From Inquilinus sp052078665 (GTDB lineage Bacteria; Pseudomonadota; Alphaproteobacteria; DSM-16000; Inquilinaceae): a stretch of 64,000 nucleotides of DNA. The position numbers and the translations under genes were made by a program. Shown in pieces: positions 1 through 8,661 of the stretch; position 1 is the stretch's first letter, and every line of letters starts with the position of its first letter. The notes beneath the pieces were generated by a model, which saw only the letters and a list, made by a program, of their open reading frames with translations, did no database searches and was not told where the DNA came from. The stretch is taken from NCBI RefSeq assembly GCF_052078665.1, contig NZ_JBQJIK010000005.1, positions 62,001 through 126,000 of the forward strand. The letters run 5' to 3'.

Positions 1-786
1 CCGATCGTCCAGGCGGTGCGCGCCGGCCAGCTGAGCGAGCGGCGGCTGGACCAGTCGGTGGCCCGGATCCTGCTGCAGAAGTTCCGGCTCGGCCTGTTCG
101 AGACCCCCTATGTCGACGCGGCGGCGGCCGGGCGCATCGCCGGCAACGCCCGCTTCGCGGCCGAGGGGCGTGCGGCGCAGCAGGCCTCGCTGGTGCTGCT
201 GGAGAACCGTCCCGCTGCCCGGGGGCCGCTGGTGGCGGCGGCGGATGGCAGCGCCTGGCGGCCCGGGCCGAACCGCCGTCCGATCCTGCCGCTGAGCCCG
301 TCGATGCGGCGGGTCTGGCTGCATGGCGTGGACGCGGCGACGGTGCGGGCGCATGGCTTCACCGTGGTCGCCGATCCGCGCCAGGCCGACTTCGCCCTGG
401 TGCGGGCGGCGGCGCCGTTCGAGACGCTGCACCCGAACTACACCTTCGGCAGCCGGCAGCATGAGGGGCGGCTGGACTTCCGCGACGGCGACGCCGATTA
501 CGAGGCGATCAAGCGGGCTGCGGCGGCGGTGCCGACCATCGTCACGGTCTATCTGGACCGGCCGGCGATCCTGACCGATGTGCGCGATCGGGCGACGGCG
601 CTGATCGGCAATTTCGGCATCACCGACGACGCTTTGCTCGACGTGCTGCAGGGCAAAGCGCGGCCGCGCGGCCGGCTGCCCTTCGAGCTGCCGTCGTCGA
701 TGGCCGCCGTGCTGGCCCAGGCCTCGGACGCGCCCTATGACAGCCGGGCGCCGCTGTACCGCTTCGGCGCCGGGCTGAGCTACTGA
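1..786 (+). CDS. Glycoside hydrolase family 3 (beta-glucosidase-like), C-terminal part, 5' end outside window
   Basis: This reading frame is open from the first base, so the gene is truncated by the window edge; about 261 codons remain. The opening segment (SVARILLQKFRLGLFETPY) is the typical end of the GH3 catalytic (alpha/beta)8 domain. The rest matches the GH3 C-terminal alpha/beta sandwich, with the late GRLPFELP and RFGAGLSY motifs that close these enzymes. GH3 enzymes remove terminal beta-linked sugars from glucosides or oligosaccharides. The catalytic aspartate would lie upstream of the window, so activity and substrate cannot be judged. A strong hairpin follows 10 bases after the stop. 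Family assignment is confident; specificity is not. Confidence 0.85.
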   Translation, partial: PIVQAVRAGQLSERRLDQSVARILLQKFRLGLFETPYVDAAAAGRIAGNARFAAEGRAAQQASLVLLENRPAARGPLVAAADGSAWRPGPNRRPILPLSPSMRRVWLHGVDAATVRAHGFTVVADPRQADFALVRAAAPFETLHPNYTFGSRQHEGRLDFRDGDADYEAIKRAAAAVPTIVTVYLDRPAILTDVRDRATALIGNFGITDDALLDVLQGKARPRGRLPFELPSSMAAVLAQASDAPYDSRAPLYRFGAGLSY

Positions 787-796
787 CCGCCGACCG

Positions 797-830
797 GGAG
801 CCCCCCGGCCGCCGCGCGGGGGGCTCCTTT
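797..830 (+). terminator. Rho-independent terminator after the GH3 gene
   Basis: A perfect 10-bp GC-rich stem (ggagcccccc at 797-806 with ggggggctcc at 818-827) is followed by a short T run. It begins 10 bases after the GH3 stop codon and precedes a gene on the same strand. Confidence 0.75.
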
Positions 831-944
831 CTGGTGCTTAGCAGATGGCTGGCCGGAGCGACGGCATCCGCCCATACTGGGGCCGCGGACACTGGCGCCC
901 GGCCATGAATGCCGGTCGAGACGGTGCCGGGGAGGATGCGTGAC

Positions 945-2057
945 ATGAGCGAGATCGAGGGGCTTCGCCCCTGCCTGTTGGCGCCGATTCCGGAACTGAG
1001 CGAAGCCGTCGACCTGCTGAGCCAAGCTGTGGACGGCTTGCTTGCGGGCGACGAAGATCTCGCCCGCGACCGTATCCGCCGCGCGGACGTGCCCGTGATC
1101 CATGCCTGGGCGTCGCGGATTATGGGAAGCGTCGATGACGAGATCCACCGGTATCGGCCAGCGGCGGGCCTGGCCGCGCCTGTCACGCGAGTGGTGCAGC
1201 GAATGCCGGGGATTTCGGCCCAGGCCGCGATCTACGCGCGTGACGGATATCGCTGCCGGTTCTGCGGCTGTCGGGTTGTGCTGCCGACGGTGCGGCCGGC
1301 CATGACGGCGAGGCTTCCGGACTCCATTCGCTGGGGCAGCACCAATGTCGAGCGCCACGCGGCCTTCTTCGCCCTGACCGCGACGATCGATCACCTAGTG
1401 CCTCATGCCAAGGGCGGCGGCAACGATCCGGAGAACCTGCTGACGACCTGCCAGGCCTGCAACTTTGGGAGAAGCGATTGGCTGATCGAGGAGGTCGGGC
1501 TGATCGACCCGAGGGGCCGGCCACCGATCATCGATGACTGGGACGGGCTGATGCGGCTCACTGTCCCGAAGCGTCGCTCGGCAAGGCCAGGAAGCGCAAT
1601 CCCGACCGACCAAGCCGAGCATGTCGCTGTGGCATCAACGCCGTCTCCGGCGACAGAAGGGCACGCCGGATGGTTCTCCGACATGGATCGGGCCCTGGGA
1701 ACACCCTCCATGCGGTTGCTCGCCCTGCTGGAGGACTGCCGAGAACTCCAGGTTTCCTGGACGCTCGGCAAGGTGCTGCTGGTCAAGGTGAGCATGGGTG
1801 ATCGGATGCTCGACGTCTTCGGCATCGAGCCGGACGGCGATGTCCAGATTCCGTGGTCGATCGGCGACGAGAAGGACCGGTTCCGTGGCTTCGCCGCGAT
1901 TCTCGCCGCCGCGATCCCTGGAGCCATCGCCTACGAGACCCCAAGGATGTGGCGGGTCGGCCGTCGAGGGGGGCGGATCAGTGTTCTCGACATCCTGGAT
2001 GCGTCCGATGCAGTCCGGGCGGCGCTGCGGGAGTTGAACGAGGCCCTGAGAACCTGA
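945..2057 (+). CDS. HNH endonuclease domain protein
   Basis: A 370-residue protein with a central HNH (beta-beta-alpha metal) nuclease domain. Visible elements are a first zinc knuckle CRFC (near residue 105), the metal/catalytic segment TIDHLVPHAKGGG followed by DPENLL, and a second knuckle CQAC plus N. The N-terminal ~90 residues look helical. The C-terminal ~170 residues form a separate domain that I do not recognise. An in-frame ATG exists at 909, but GGAGG at 931-935 sits nine bases before the ATG at 945, so 945 is the likelier start. There is no modification methylase or helicase next to it, so this is a solitary HNH gene. It could be a mobile-element leftover, a stand-alone defence nuclease or a housekeeping HNH protein; the sequence does not decide. 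Confidence 0.75.
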   Translation: MSEIEGLRPCLLAPIPELSEAVDLLSQAVDGLLAGDEDLARDRIRRADVPVIHAWASRIMGSVDDEIHRYRPAAGLAAPVTRVVQRMPGISAQAAIYARDGYRCRFCGCRVVLPTVRPAMTARLPDSIRWGSTNVERHAAFFALTATIDHLVPHAKGGGNDPENLLTTCQACNFGRSDWLIEEVGLIDPRGRPPIIDDWDGLMRLTVPKRRSARPGSAIPTDQAEHVAVASTPSPATEGHAGWFSDMDRALGTPSMRLLALLEDCRELQVSWTLGKVLLVKVSMGDRMLDVFGIEPDGDVQIPWSIGDEKDRFRGFAAILAAAIPGAIAYETPRMWRVGRRGGRISVLDILDASDAVRAALRELNEALRT

Positions 2058-2380
2058 CTGTCCCGCCTGTCAGGCCGGGGCTTCGCCCGCGGCGCGGCGG
2101 ATCTCGCCTGGGCGGATGCCGTGGCGGCCTGCACCCGTGCTGCGCCGCCATGCCGCTGCGCGCCGGGCCGTCTTCCGGTTGACGGCCGTCCTCCTCTATG
2201 GGTCCAATGTCCTAGCACCGCCGTGCGGGACAGACGCGCGACGGTCGGACGCGGAGCGGCCCGTCACGGACCTCCGCCGGCCGCTCGTCGACGGCTATCC
2301 CGCCCGGGCCCGGCACGGCATCCCGCGGATCCGCGCCGGATCGACTGGCCCCGAGACCCGTCCCGACACCGGAGGACATC
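2058..2380. other. Intergenic region without a recognisable gene
   Basis: These 323 bases separate the HNH gene from the amidohydrolase. Open frames here continue into the next gene in other frames and are codon-bias shadows. I see no tRNA, clear hairpin terminator or convincing promoter. Confidence 0.5.
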
Positions 2381-3907
2381 ATGGGCTTTCTGACCGAGGA
2401 GGAGATCGCCGAGTTGGTGCCGTCGGAACTGCTGCCGCACCGGACGCCGATCCCGACGCAGATCGTTTCCAGCGACGAGTACACGCCGCCGCCGCAGAGC
2501 GAGCGGCAGAAGGAGGTCGAGGCCCGCCTCCTGGCCATGGCCGACGAGCTCGGCGGCCGCCAGGGCCTGTCACGCCGGGCCTTCTTCCAGAGCGCGGCCG
2601 GCATGGCGGCCGGCTTCGTGGCGCTCAACGAGACCTTCGGCGCCGTCTTCGACGCCAGCCGCGCCGAGGCCGCTACCCCCGACATGGCGGGGGAGCGCGC
2701 GGCCGCGCTGAAGGACCAGTTCATCATGGACATGCACACGCATTTCCTGCGCGACGACACCCGGCTGGAGAACTTCGTCCGGTCGCGCGAGGCGGTCGGC
2801 AAGGCGGGCTGGAACCCGGCCCTGGTCGGCAAGCCGCAGACGCTCGAGGACCTCAAGTTCAACAACTACTTCAAGGAGATCTATCTCGACAGCGACACCA
2901 AGATCGCGCTGATCTCGAGCTCGCCGTCGGAGATCCCGCGCGACTGGTTCCTGACCAACGAGATGATGATCGACGCGCGCGACCGGGTGAACCGGGAGGC
3001 GGGGGCGCGGCGCATGTTCGCCCATGCGATCTTCACGCCCGGATGGGACGGCTGGCTGGACCATCTCGAAGGGTCGCTGCAGCGCAAGCCGGAATCGATC
3101 AAGGGCTATACGGTCGGCGACAACACCAACAAGGACGAGGCGCGGCATCCCTGGTTCATGGATGACGAGGCCGTCACCTACAAGGCCTACGAGCTGTGCG
3201 TGAAACACGGCATCAAGAATGTCTGCGTGCACAAGGGCCTGTTTCCGCGGGCGACGGCCGAGCGCTACCCGCACCTGCTGGCCCATGCCGATGTGCACGA
3301 TGTCGGCAAGGCGGCGAAGGACTGGCCGCAGCTGAACTTCATCATTTACCACGCCGGCTACCGCCATGCCGCCGGCGGCCGGGCCGAGGATGGCTGGCGG
3401 GAGTTCGCGGAGACCGGGCGGGTGTCCTGGGTCAGCGACCTTGCCGAGATCCCGGAAAAATTCGGCGTCCGCAACGTCTATGCCGATGTCGGCCAGCTCT
3501 TCGCCCAGAGCGTCGTGGCCGAGCCGCGGCTGGCGGCGGCGCTGATGGGCATCCTGGGCCGCGGCCTGGGCTATGACCGCGTGGTCTGGGGCACCGACGC
3601 GGTGTGGACCGGGTCGCCGCAATGGCAGATCGAGGCGCTGCGCCGGCTGGAGATCCCGGAGGACATGCAGCGGCAATACGGCTTCACGCCGCTCGGCGCC
3701 GCTGCCGACGGCCCGGTGAAGACCGCGATCTTCGGCGGCACCAACGCCAGGCTCTATGATGTCGATATCGGCCGGCGCAGCGACATCGGCCCGGACCGCG
3801 ACCGCTTCGCCCTGATCAAGGAGGAGTATGAGCGGCAGGGGCCGGCGCGCTCGAACCTGCGCTACGGCTACGTGTCCGGCGCCGTCGACTGGTCAGCCTT
3901 CGCCTGA
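2381..3907 (+). CDS. Amidohydrolase-family metal-dependent hydrolase with internal Tat-like signal
   Basis: A 508-residue protein of the amidohydrolase-2 type. The catalytic part begins with the metal-binding MDMHTHF motif (near residue 118). It later shows an AHAIF/W...D segment, the YHAGY histidine and WGTDAVW near the C-terminus, as expected for a metal-dependent TIM-barrel hydrolase or decarboxylase. A twin-arginine motif (LSRRAFFQ) and a hydrophobic alanine/glycine stretch lie at about residues 62-90, after an unusual ~60-residue hydrophilic leader. GGAGG lies six bases before the ATG. The stop is only four bases from the convergent modC stop. The substrate cannot be predicted. If Tat export occurs, the enzyme acts in the periplasm or on the membrane. 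Confidence 0.8.
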   Translation: MGFLTEEEIAELVPSELLPHRTPIPTQIVSSDEYTPPPQSERQKEVEARLLAMADELGGRQGLSRRAFFQSAAGMAAGFVALNETFGAVFDASRAEAATPDMAGERAAALKDQFIMDMHTHFLRDDTRLENFVRSREAVGKAGWNPALVGKPQTLEDLKFNNYFKEIYLDSDTKIALISSSPSEIPRDWFLTNEMMIDARDRVNREAGARRMFAHAIFTPGWDGWLDHLEGSLQRKPESIKGYTVGDNTNKDEARHPWFMDDEAVTYKAYELCVKHGIKNVCVHKGLFPRATAERYPHLLAHADVHDVGKAAKDWPQLNFIIYHAGYRHAAGGRAEDGWREFAETGRVSWVSDLAEIPEKFGVRNVYADVGQLFAQSVVAEPRLAAALMGILGRGLGYDRVVWGTDAVWTGSPQWQIEALRRLEIPEDMQRQYGFTPLGAAADGPVKTAIFGGTNARLYDVDIGRRSDIGPDRDRFALIKEEYERQGPARSNLRYGYVSGAVDWSAFA

Positions 3908-3911
3908 CGCC

Positions 3912-5036
3912 TCACCCGCCCTCGAGATCGGCATCGGCGCCGTTCGGGCCGCGCAGGGCGCCGCCGACCGTGTGGCTGTCGAAGGCGACGCTCTTGATCA
4001 CCGCATGCACCGGCCGGCCGGGCGCCAGCGCCAGCGCCTCGACCGAGCGCCGGGTCAGCCGGGCCAAGAGCCCGTCGCCGGCGCAGTCCAGGCGGATCTC
4101 GGCGGTCGGGCCGTCACCGGCCGTGATCGCCAGCACCGTCGCCGGCAGCACGTTCAGCGCGCTCAGATGGTCCGGGGCGCGGGTCGCCAGCATCACGTCG
4201 CGGGCGCGGATGCGGATGCGCACCGGGCTGCCGGGCGGCAGCTCGACCCGCGGCACGGTCAGGAAGCCGGCGGTGACGCGCAGCCGGGTCAGCTGGTAGC
4301 GGTCGTCATGGTCCTCGACCACCGCCTCCAGCACGGCGCCGGCCTCGGCCCGCGGGAACAGGTCGGCCCGGCCCATCACCTCGGCCACCGGGCCGGCGGC
4401 GGCGACCCGGCCCTCGGCCAGCACCACCAGGGTGGCGGCCAGCCGCGTCACCTCGCCGAGGGCGTGGCTGACATAGACGATCGGGATCCGCGCCTCGTCG
4501 CGCAGCCGCTCGACATAAGGCAGGATCTCGACCTTGCGCGCCTCGTCCAGCGAGGCCAGCGGCTCGTCCATCAAGAGCAGGCGCGGGCTGGACAGGAGCG
4601 CCCGGCCGATCGCCACCCGCTGCTTCTCGCCGCCCGACAACAGCGCCGGCCGGCGGTCGAGCAGCGGGCCGATGCCGAGCAACTCGACGACGCGGCCGAA
4701 CTCGGTGCCGCGCTCGGCCTTCGGCGTGAACCAGCGGCCGTACAGCAGGTTCTGCCGCACCGTCAGATGCGGGAACAGCCGCCCCTCCTGGAAGACATAG
4801 CCGATGCGGCGGCGATGCGGCGGCAGGAAGACGCGGCGTTCGGTGTCGAGCAGCGGCCGGCCGTCGACCACCACCCTTCCGTGCTGCGGCCGCACCAGCC
4901 CGGCGATGACGTTGACCACCGAGGTCTTGCCGGCGCCGGAGCGGCCGAACAGCGCGGTCAGCCGGCCCTCGCTGTGGAAGCCGATGTCCAGGGCGAAATC
5001 GCCCTGGCGGTGGCGGATCTCGACCTCGAGGCTCAT
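3912..5036 (-). CDS. modC: Molybdate ABC transporter ATP-binding protein ModC
   Basis: A 374-residue ATPase that powers molybdate uptake. Walker A is GRSGAGKTS (residues 31-39), the ABC signature is LSGGEKQRVAIGRAL (about 134-148) and Walker B is LLLMDEPLASLD. The C-terminal ~90 residues look like the TOBE/MOP domain that binds oxyanion in ModC (segments around SPVRIRIRARDVMLA and NVLPATVLAI). The length fits ModC, which is longer than a plain ABC ATPase because of this domain. Its ATG overlaps the modB stop by four bases, showing translational coupling in a modA-modB-modC operon. Confidence is high because all three components are adjacent. Confidence 0.95.
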   Translation of the reverse strand: MSLEVEIRHRQGDFALDIGFHSEGRLTALFGRSGAGKTSVVNVIAGLVRPQHGRVVVDGRPLLDTERRVFLPPHRRRIGYVFQEGRLFPHLTVRQNLLYGRWFTPKAERGTEFGRVVELLGIGPLLDRRPALLSGGEKQRVAIGRALLSSPRLLLMDEPLASLDEARKVEILPYVERLRDEARIPIVYVSHALGEVTRLAATLVVLAEGRVAAAGPVAEVMGRADLFPRAEAGAVLEAVVEDHDDRYQLTRLRVTAGFLTVPRVELPPGSPVRIRIRARDVMLATRAPDHLSALNVLPATVLAITAGDGPTAEIRLDCAGDGLLARLTRRSVEALALAPGRPVHAVIKSVAFDSHTVGGALRGPNGADADLEGG

Positions 5037-5725
5037 GCCGCGTGCACCCGCACGCCGGCGCGCCGGGCCATCACCTCGGAGGCGAGGAGGGCGGCCATGG
5101 CGATGACGACCGAGACCAGGGTCAGGCGCAGCGCGCCGATGTCGCCGCCCGGCACCTGGGTGAAGGTGTAGATCGCCGAGGGCAGGGTCTGGGTCTGGCC
5201 GGGGATGTTGGAGACGAAGGTGATGGTGGCGCCGAACTCGCCCATCGCCTTGGCGAAGGCCAGGATGGCGCCGGCGATCACGCCCGGCAGGATCAGCGGC
5301 AGGGTGACGGTCAGGAACACCCAGACCGGCGAGGCGCCGAGCGTGCCGGCCGCGGCCTCCAGCCGGCGATCCACCGCCTCGATCGACAGGCGGATGGCGC
5401 GGACCATCAGCGGGAAGCCCATCACCCCGGCCGCCAGCGCGGCGCCGGTCCAGCGGAACGAGAAGACGATGCCGACCTGCGCCAGGACGGAGCCGATCGG
5501 CCCCATCTTGCCGAACAGCAGCAGCAGGATGTAGCCGGTGACCACCGGCGGCAGCACCAGCGGCAGGTGGACCACGCCGTTCAGGATCGACTTGCCCCAG
5601 AACCGGCCGCGCGCCAGGGCCAGCGCCACCAGCACGCCGAGCGGCAGGCTGACCACCATGGCCCAGAGCGACACCTTCAGGCTCAAGAGGATCGCGGTCA
5701 GCTCGTCGGGGGTAAAGTCGAACAC
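5033..5725 (-). CDS. modB: Molybdate ABC transporter permease ModB
   Basis: A 230-residue inner-membrane permease with about five hydrophobic helices. It has the characteristic EAAxxxGA-type cytoplasmic loop (EAAAGTLGASPVWVFLTVTLPLILPG) that contacts the ATPase, followed by AFAKAMGEFGAT, a well-known ModB signature. The start is GTG at 5725, preceded by AGAAGG six bases upstream. It overlaps modC by four bases and follows modA after a ~140-base spacer that carries a palindromic repeat. Confidence 0.95.
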   Translation of the reverse strand: MFDFTPDELTAILLSLKVSLWAMVVSLPLGVLVALALARGRFWGKSILNGVVHLPLVLPPVVTGYILLLLFGKMGPIGSVLAQVGIVFSFRWTGAALAAGVMGFPLMVRAIRLSIEAVDRRLEAAAGTLGASPVWVFLTVTLPLILPGVIAGAILAFAKAMGEFGATITFVSNIPGQTQTLPSAIYTFTQVPGGDIGALRLTLVSVVIAMAALLASEVMARRAGVRVHAA

Positions 5726-5755
5726 GTATGCCTTCTCAAAGACCTCAGCCGAACG

Positions 5756-5847
5756 CTGTCATTGCCGGGCTTGACCCGGCAATCCAGGGGCCATCAAGAA
5801 CGGTTCTGGCGGCCCCTGGATCCTCGGGTCAAGCCCGAGGATGACAG
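5756..5847. repeat. Palindromic intergenic repeat between modA and modB
   Basis: A 92-base element bounded by CTGTCAT and its complement ATGACAG. Inner inverted arms (atccaggggcc at 5782-5792 with ggcccctggat at 5811-5821) and two smaller self-complementary blocks allow it to fold into a branched hairpin. It is REP/BIME-like and sits inside an operon spacer, so the transcript carries the structure. A degenerate relative occurs near 23081-23150. Confidence 0.8.
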
Positions 5848-5868
5848 CTCAAAGCAGGGACCTTCCGT

Positions 5869-6660
5869 TTACTGCGCCACCACCGCAAACCCCTGCTTCT
5901 CGAACAGCGGCTTGGCGGCGGCCGATTTCAGGTAGTCGACGAAGGCCTGGGCCTCGGGCTTGTTGCTGCTGGCCAGCACCGCCACCGGATACAGGATCGG
6001 AGGGTGGCTGTCGGCCGGGAAGATGCCGATGACCTTGACTCCTGTGTCGGCCGCGGCGTCGGTCTGGTAGACGATGCCGAGCGGGGCCTCGCCGCGCGAC
6101 ACCAGCGCCAGGGTGGCGCGGACATTCTCGGCCTGGGCGACCTTGTCCTTCACCGAAGCCCAGACGCCGAGCGTCTCCAGCGCCGCCTGGCCGTATTTGC
6201 CGGCCGGCACCGCCTTGACGTCGGCCATGGCCAGGTGGCCGTCGCCCAGCGCCTTGGCCAGCTCGAAATTCGGGGCGATGGTCAGCTGCACCGTCGAATC
6301 CTTCGGCGCCACCAGCACGATGCGGTTGCCCAGCAGGGTCGCCTGCGTCTCCGGCTTGATCAGCTTGCGGTCGGCCAGATACGTCATCCAGTCGAGATCG
6401 GCCGAGATGAAGACGTCGGCCGGGGCCCCGGCCTCGATCTGCTTCGCCAGCGCCGAGCTGGCGGCGTAGGAGATCGTCGCCTTGTGCTTGGCATCGGCCT
6501 GCCACTGGGTGTTGATCGAGTCCAGCGCGTCCTTCAGGCTGGCGGCGGCGAAGACGGTGATGTCCTGCGCCCGGGCGCCGGCGGGTGCGCCGAAGGCCGT
6601 GGCCGCCCCAAGCGCCCCGGCCAGGAGCGCGCCGAGCCAGCCGCGTCGTGTGATCCGCAT
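5869..6660 (-). CDS. modA: Molybdate ABC transporter substrate-binding protein ModA
   Basis: A 263-residue periplasmic binding protein. It begins with a cleavable signal peptide (RRGWLGALLAGALGAATAFGAPAGARAQ). The mature protein starts with ITVFAAASLKDAL, the classic ModA beginning whose serines contact the oxyanion. Further family segments include SYAASSALAKQIEAGAPADVFISAD and the later GIVYQTDA. It is the first gene of the modABC operon on the minus strand. A candidate ModE-type half site lies 60-90 bases upstream. Tungstate binding is also normal for this family. Confidence 0.95.
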   Translation of the reverse strand: MRITRRGWLGALLAGALGAATAFGAPAGARAQDITVFAAASLKDALDSINTQWQADAKHKATISYAASSALAKQIEAGAPADVFISADLDWMTYLADRKLIKPETQATLLGNRIVLVAPKDSTVQLTIAPNFELAKALGDGHLAMADVKAVPAGKYGQAALETLGVWASVKDKVAQAENVRATLALVSRGEAPLGIVYQTDAAADTGVKVIGIFPADSHPPILYPVAVLASSNKPEAQAFVDYLKSAAAKPLFEKQGFAVVAQ

Positions 6661-6723
6661 CGTCCTGTTCCCCGTTCCCGATTGCCGGCCGGTTGCCGGC
6701 CTGTCGGGCGCGATCTTACAGCG

Positions 6724-6750
6724 TCGCTATATCCGGGCAAACATTTCGCT
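6724..6750 (-). promoter_or_regulatory. Candidate ModE-like site upstream of modA
   Basis: The half site TCGCTATAT (6724-6732, plus strand) resembles the start of the enterobacterial ModE box. An imperfect opposing arm follows at 6743-6750. The position, about 65-90 bases before the modA start, suits repression by molybdate. The second arm matches poorly, so this is tentative. Confidence 0.3.
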
Positions 6751-6768
6751 AAAGGCCGCAGGCGGGTG

Positions 6769-7548
6769 TCACGACCGGCGCTTCAGCCCCTGCTCGGCCA
6801 GGATCGACCAGATCCCCTCGGCGCTGTCGGCGAAGTGGAACAGCTGCAGGTCGCGGGCGTCGATCATGCCGTGCTCGACCAGCGCGTCGAAGCCGATCAC
6901 GGCACGCCAATAGGCCTGGTCGAACAGCACGACCGGCAGGGCCGAGGAGGACTTGCCGGTCTGGCGCAGGGTCAGGAGCTCGAACAGCTCGTCGAAGGTG
7001 CCGAAGCCGCCGGGGAACACCACCAGCGCATTGGCCCGCATCGCCAGGTGCATCTTGCGCATGGCGAAATAGTGGAAGCGGAAGGTCAGGGCCGGGGTGG
7101 ACCAGGCGTTCGGCTCCTGCTCGTGCGGCAGGGTGATGTTGTAGCCGATGGTCGGCGCGCCGGCTTCGGCCGCGCCGCGGTTCGCCGCCTCCATGATGCC
7201 GGGGCCGCCGCCGGTGGCGATGACGTTGTCGCGCAGGCCGCCATGGTCGGTCAGGGCGCCGCCGCGCTCGGACGCGATGCGGCCGAATTCGCGCGCCTGG
7301 GCGTACCAATGGGCGTGGCGGCCGGGCCCGTCCTCGGTGGCGCGGGCGCTGCCGAAGACGACGATGGTCGAGCGCACACCCCAGGCCCGCAGCGACTCCT
7401 CGGCCTTGGCGTATTCCAGCATCAGGCGCACGCCGCGCGTGGAATCGCCGAGCAGGAAGTCCTGGTCGAGCTCCGGCAGGCGGTAGGAGGGCGACACGAT
7501 CTGCGCCGCATTGGGACGGGTCGGACGGTCGGAGGCTGGCTTGCTCAT
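6769..7548 (-). CDS. LOG-family (TIGR00730-type) Rossmann-fold protein
   Basis: A 259-residue protein with the two diagnostic motifs of the LOG/lysine-decarboxylase-like family: GGGPGIME (residues 113-120) and PGGFGTFDE (179-187). Family members characterised as LOG hydrolyse cytokinin riboside monophosphates or other nucleotide monophosphates to the base and ribose phosphate. The old lysine decarboxylase label is considered wrong. The N-terminal ~45 residues extend beyond the minimal domain, as in the longer LOG subfamily. It lies upstream of, and apart from, the polysaccharide genes. The physiological substrate in this bacterium is not known. Confidence 0.85.
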   Translation of the reverse strand: MSKPASDRPTRPNAAQIVSPSYRLPELDQDFLLGDSTRGVRLMLEYAKAEESLRAWGVRSTIVVFGSARATEDGPGRHAHWYAQAREFGRIASERGGALTDHGGLRDNVIATGGGPGIMEAANRGAAEAGAPTIGYNITLPHEQEPNAWSTPALTFRFHYFAMRKMHLAMRANALVVFPGGFGTFDELFELLTLRQTGKSSSALPVVLFDQAYWRAVIGFDALVEHGMIDARDLQLFHFADSAEGIWSILAEQGLKRRS

Positions 7549-7626
7549 CGCCCCTCTAAAGCAGATCGCGGGCCGGCCGGGAAGGGGGGCCTATGCCACA
7601 CCCGTGCGGCGGCGTCCCCGCGCCCG

Positions 7627-8661
7627 TCAGGCCCAGTAGCGCCGGTTCAGGCTGATCCGGCGCTTCAGCGGGCGCGGGATTCGCGCCTCGCGGCGGCCGC
7701 AATGATAGGCGGCCAGCTTGATCGCGCTGCGCAGGATGGCGGACGGGATCGCCATCGGCTGGTGCCGGGCCAGGTGGCGCAGCTCCGACTGCACGAAGCG
7801 CTTGCCTTCGCCCCCGGCCTTGCCGAAGCGCTCCAGCAGCCAGGGGGCGCGGGCGTGCATCACGCCGACATCGAAATAGCGGCGGAACTCCTCGCCCAGG
7901 CCGTAGCAATGCGAATGATGCACCTGGGCGTCGGCGACATAGGCCTTGGCCCAGCCCGACAGCAGCATCCGGCCGGTCACCGCCGCGTCCTCGCCGAAGA
8001 TGGTGCCGGAGGGGAAGCCGCCGACCATCTCCAGCGCCCGCCGGCGATAGGCGGCGAAGGAGTTGGAGCAGAAGCTCGCCTTGATCCCGGCTGCCGCGGC
8101 ATCCTGCGGCCGCAGAACGAGGCTCTCGGGCGGGTAGTTGAACAGCCGGGCATGGGCCTCGATCGCCCCGGCGCCGAGATGCGGCAGTTGCCGGCCATAG
8201 GCGACGCCGACCTCGGGGTCGGCGAAGGCGGCGACGATCCGGGCGACGGTCTCGCCGTCCGCCGGCACCGCATCCTGGGTGAGGAAGACGACGACCTCGA
8301 TCCGCGGCGACAGGCGGTTGACCGCGCGCTGGCGGGTGCCACCATGGTCGAACTGCGATTTCGGGATGACCACCACCTCGGCCCCGGCCGCCTGGAAGCG
8401 GGCCACCGTGTCGTCGGTCGAGCTGGAATCGATGACGAGGACGGACCGCGGCTGGAAGGACTGCATCTGCAGGGCCGGAAGCAGGGTGTCGAGATGCTTC
8501 GCCGCGTTCAGCGTCGGAATCACCAGCGCGACACGATCCTCGGCAATCTTCGGCCCGACCGCGGGCGCAGCCTTATCCGCATCCAAGGACATCATGCCCA
8601 TCTCATCGTCTTGTGCAATGCAGCATTTGTACGGGAATTCGGCATCACAGGCCAGTCGCAT
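7627..8661 (-). CDS. Family 2 glycosyltransferase (rhamnosyltransferase-like)
   Basis: A GT-A glycosyltransferase of up to 344 residues. The catalytic domain opens with ALVIPTLNAAKHLDTLLPAL and VLVIDSSSTDDT. It continues with FLTQDAVPAD, the DxD-like metal and nucleotide-sugar segment, and IFGEDAAVTGRML, the family's ED motif. Rhamnosyltransferases of this group carry the same NxxxxGGTR-like segment, seen here as FDHGGTRQRAV. ATG at 8661 has AGGA just upstream, but ATGs at 8601-8592 are also possible because the first ~20 residues (cysteine-rich) look unlike the family. It marks the left edge of the polysaccharide locus and probably transfers rhamnose, for which both nucleotide-sugar pathways are nearby. 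Confidence 0.8.
   Translation of the reverse strand: MRLACDAEFPYKCCIAQDDEMGMMSLDADKAAPAVGPKIAEDRVALVIPTLNAAKHLDTLLPALQMQSFQPRSVLVIDSSSTDDTVARFQAAGAEVVVIPKSQFDHGGTRQRAVNRLSPRIEVVVFLTQDAVPADGETVARIVAAFADPEVGVAYGRQLPHLGAGAIEAHARLFNYPPESLVLRPQDAAAAGIKASFCSNSFAAYRRRALEMVGGFPSGTIFGEDAAVTGRMLLSGWAKAYVADAQVHHSHCYGLGEEFRRYFDVGVMHARAPWLLERFGKAGGEGKRFVQSELRHLARHQPMAIPSAILRSAIKLAAYHCGRREARIPRPLKRRISLNRRYWA

Noticed and set aside
2116..3165. 349-codon plus-strand frame overlapping the amidohydrolase start
   Set aside because: It overlaps a clearly recognisable gene in another frame and encodes only Arg/Gly/Pro/Ala-rich sequence.
3828..5171. 447-codon plus-strand frame opposite modC
   Set aside because: It is the reverse image of an evident ABC ATPase gene, with a His/Arg/Gln/Ala-rich shadow composition.
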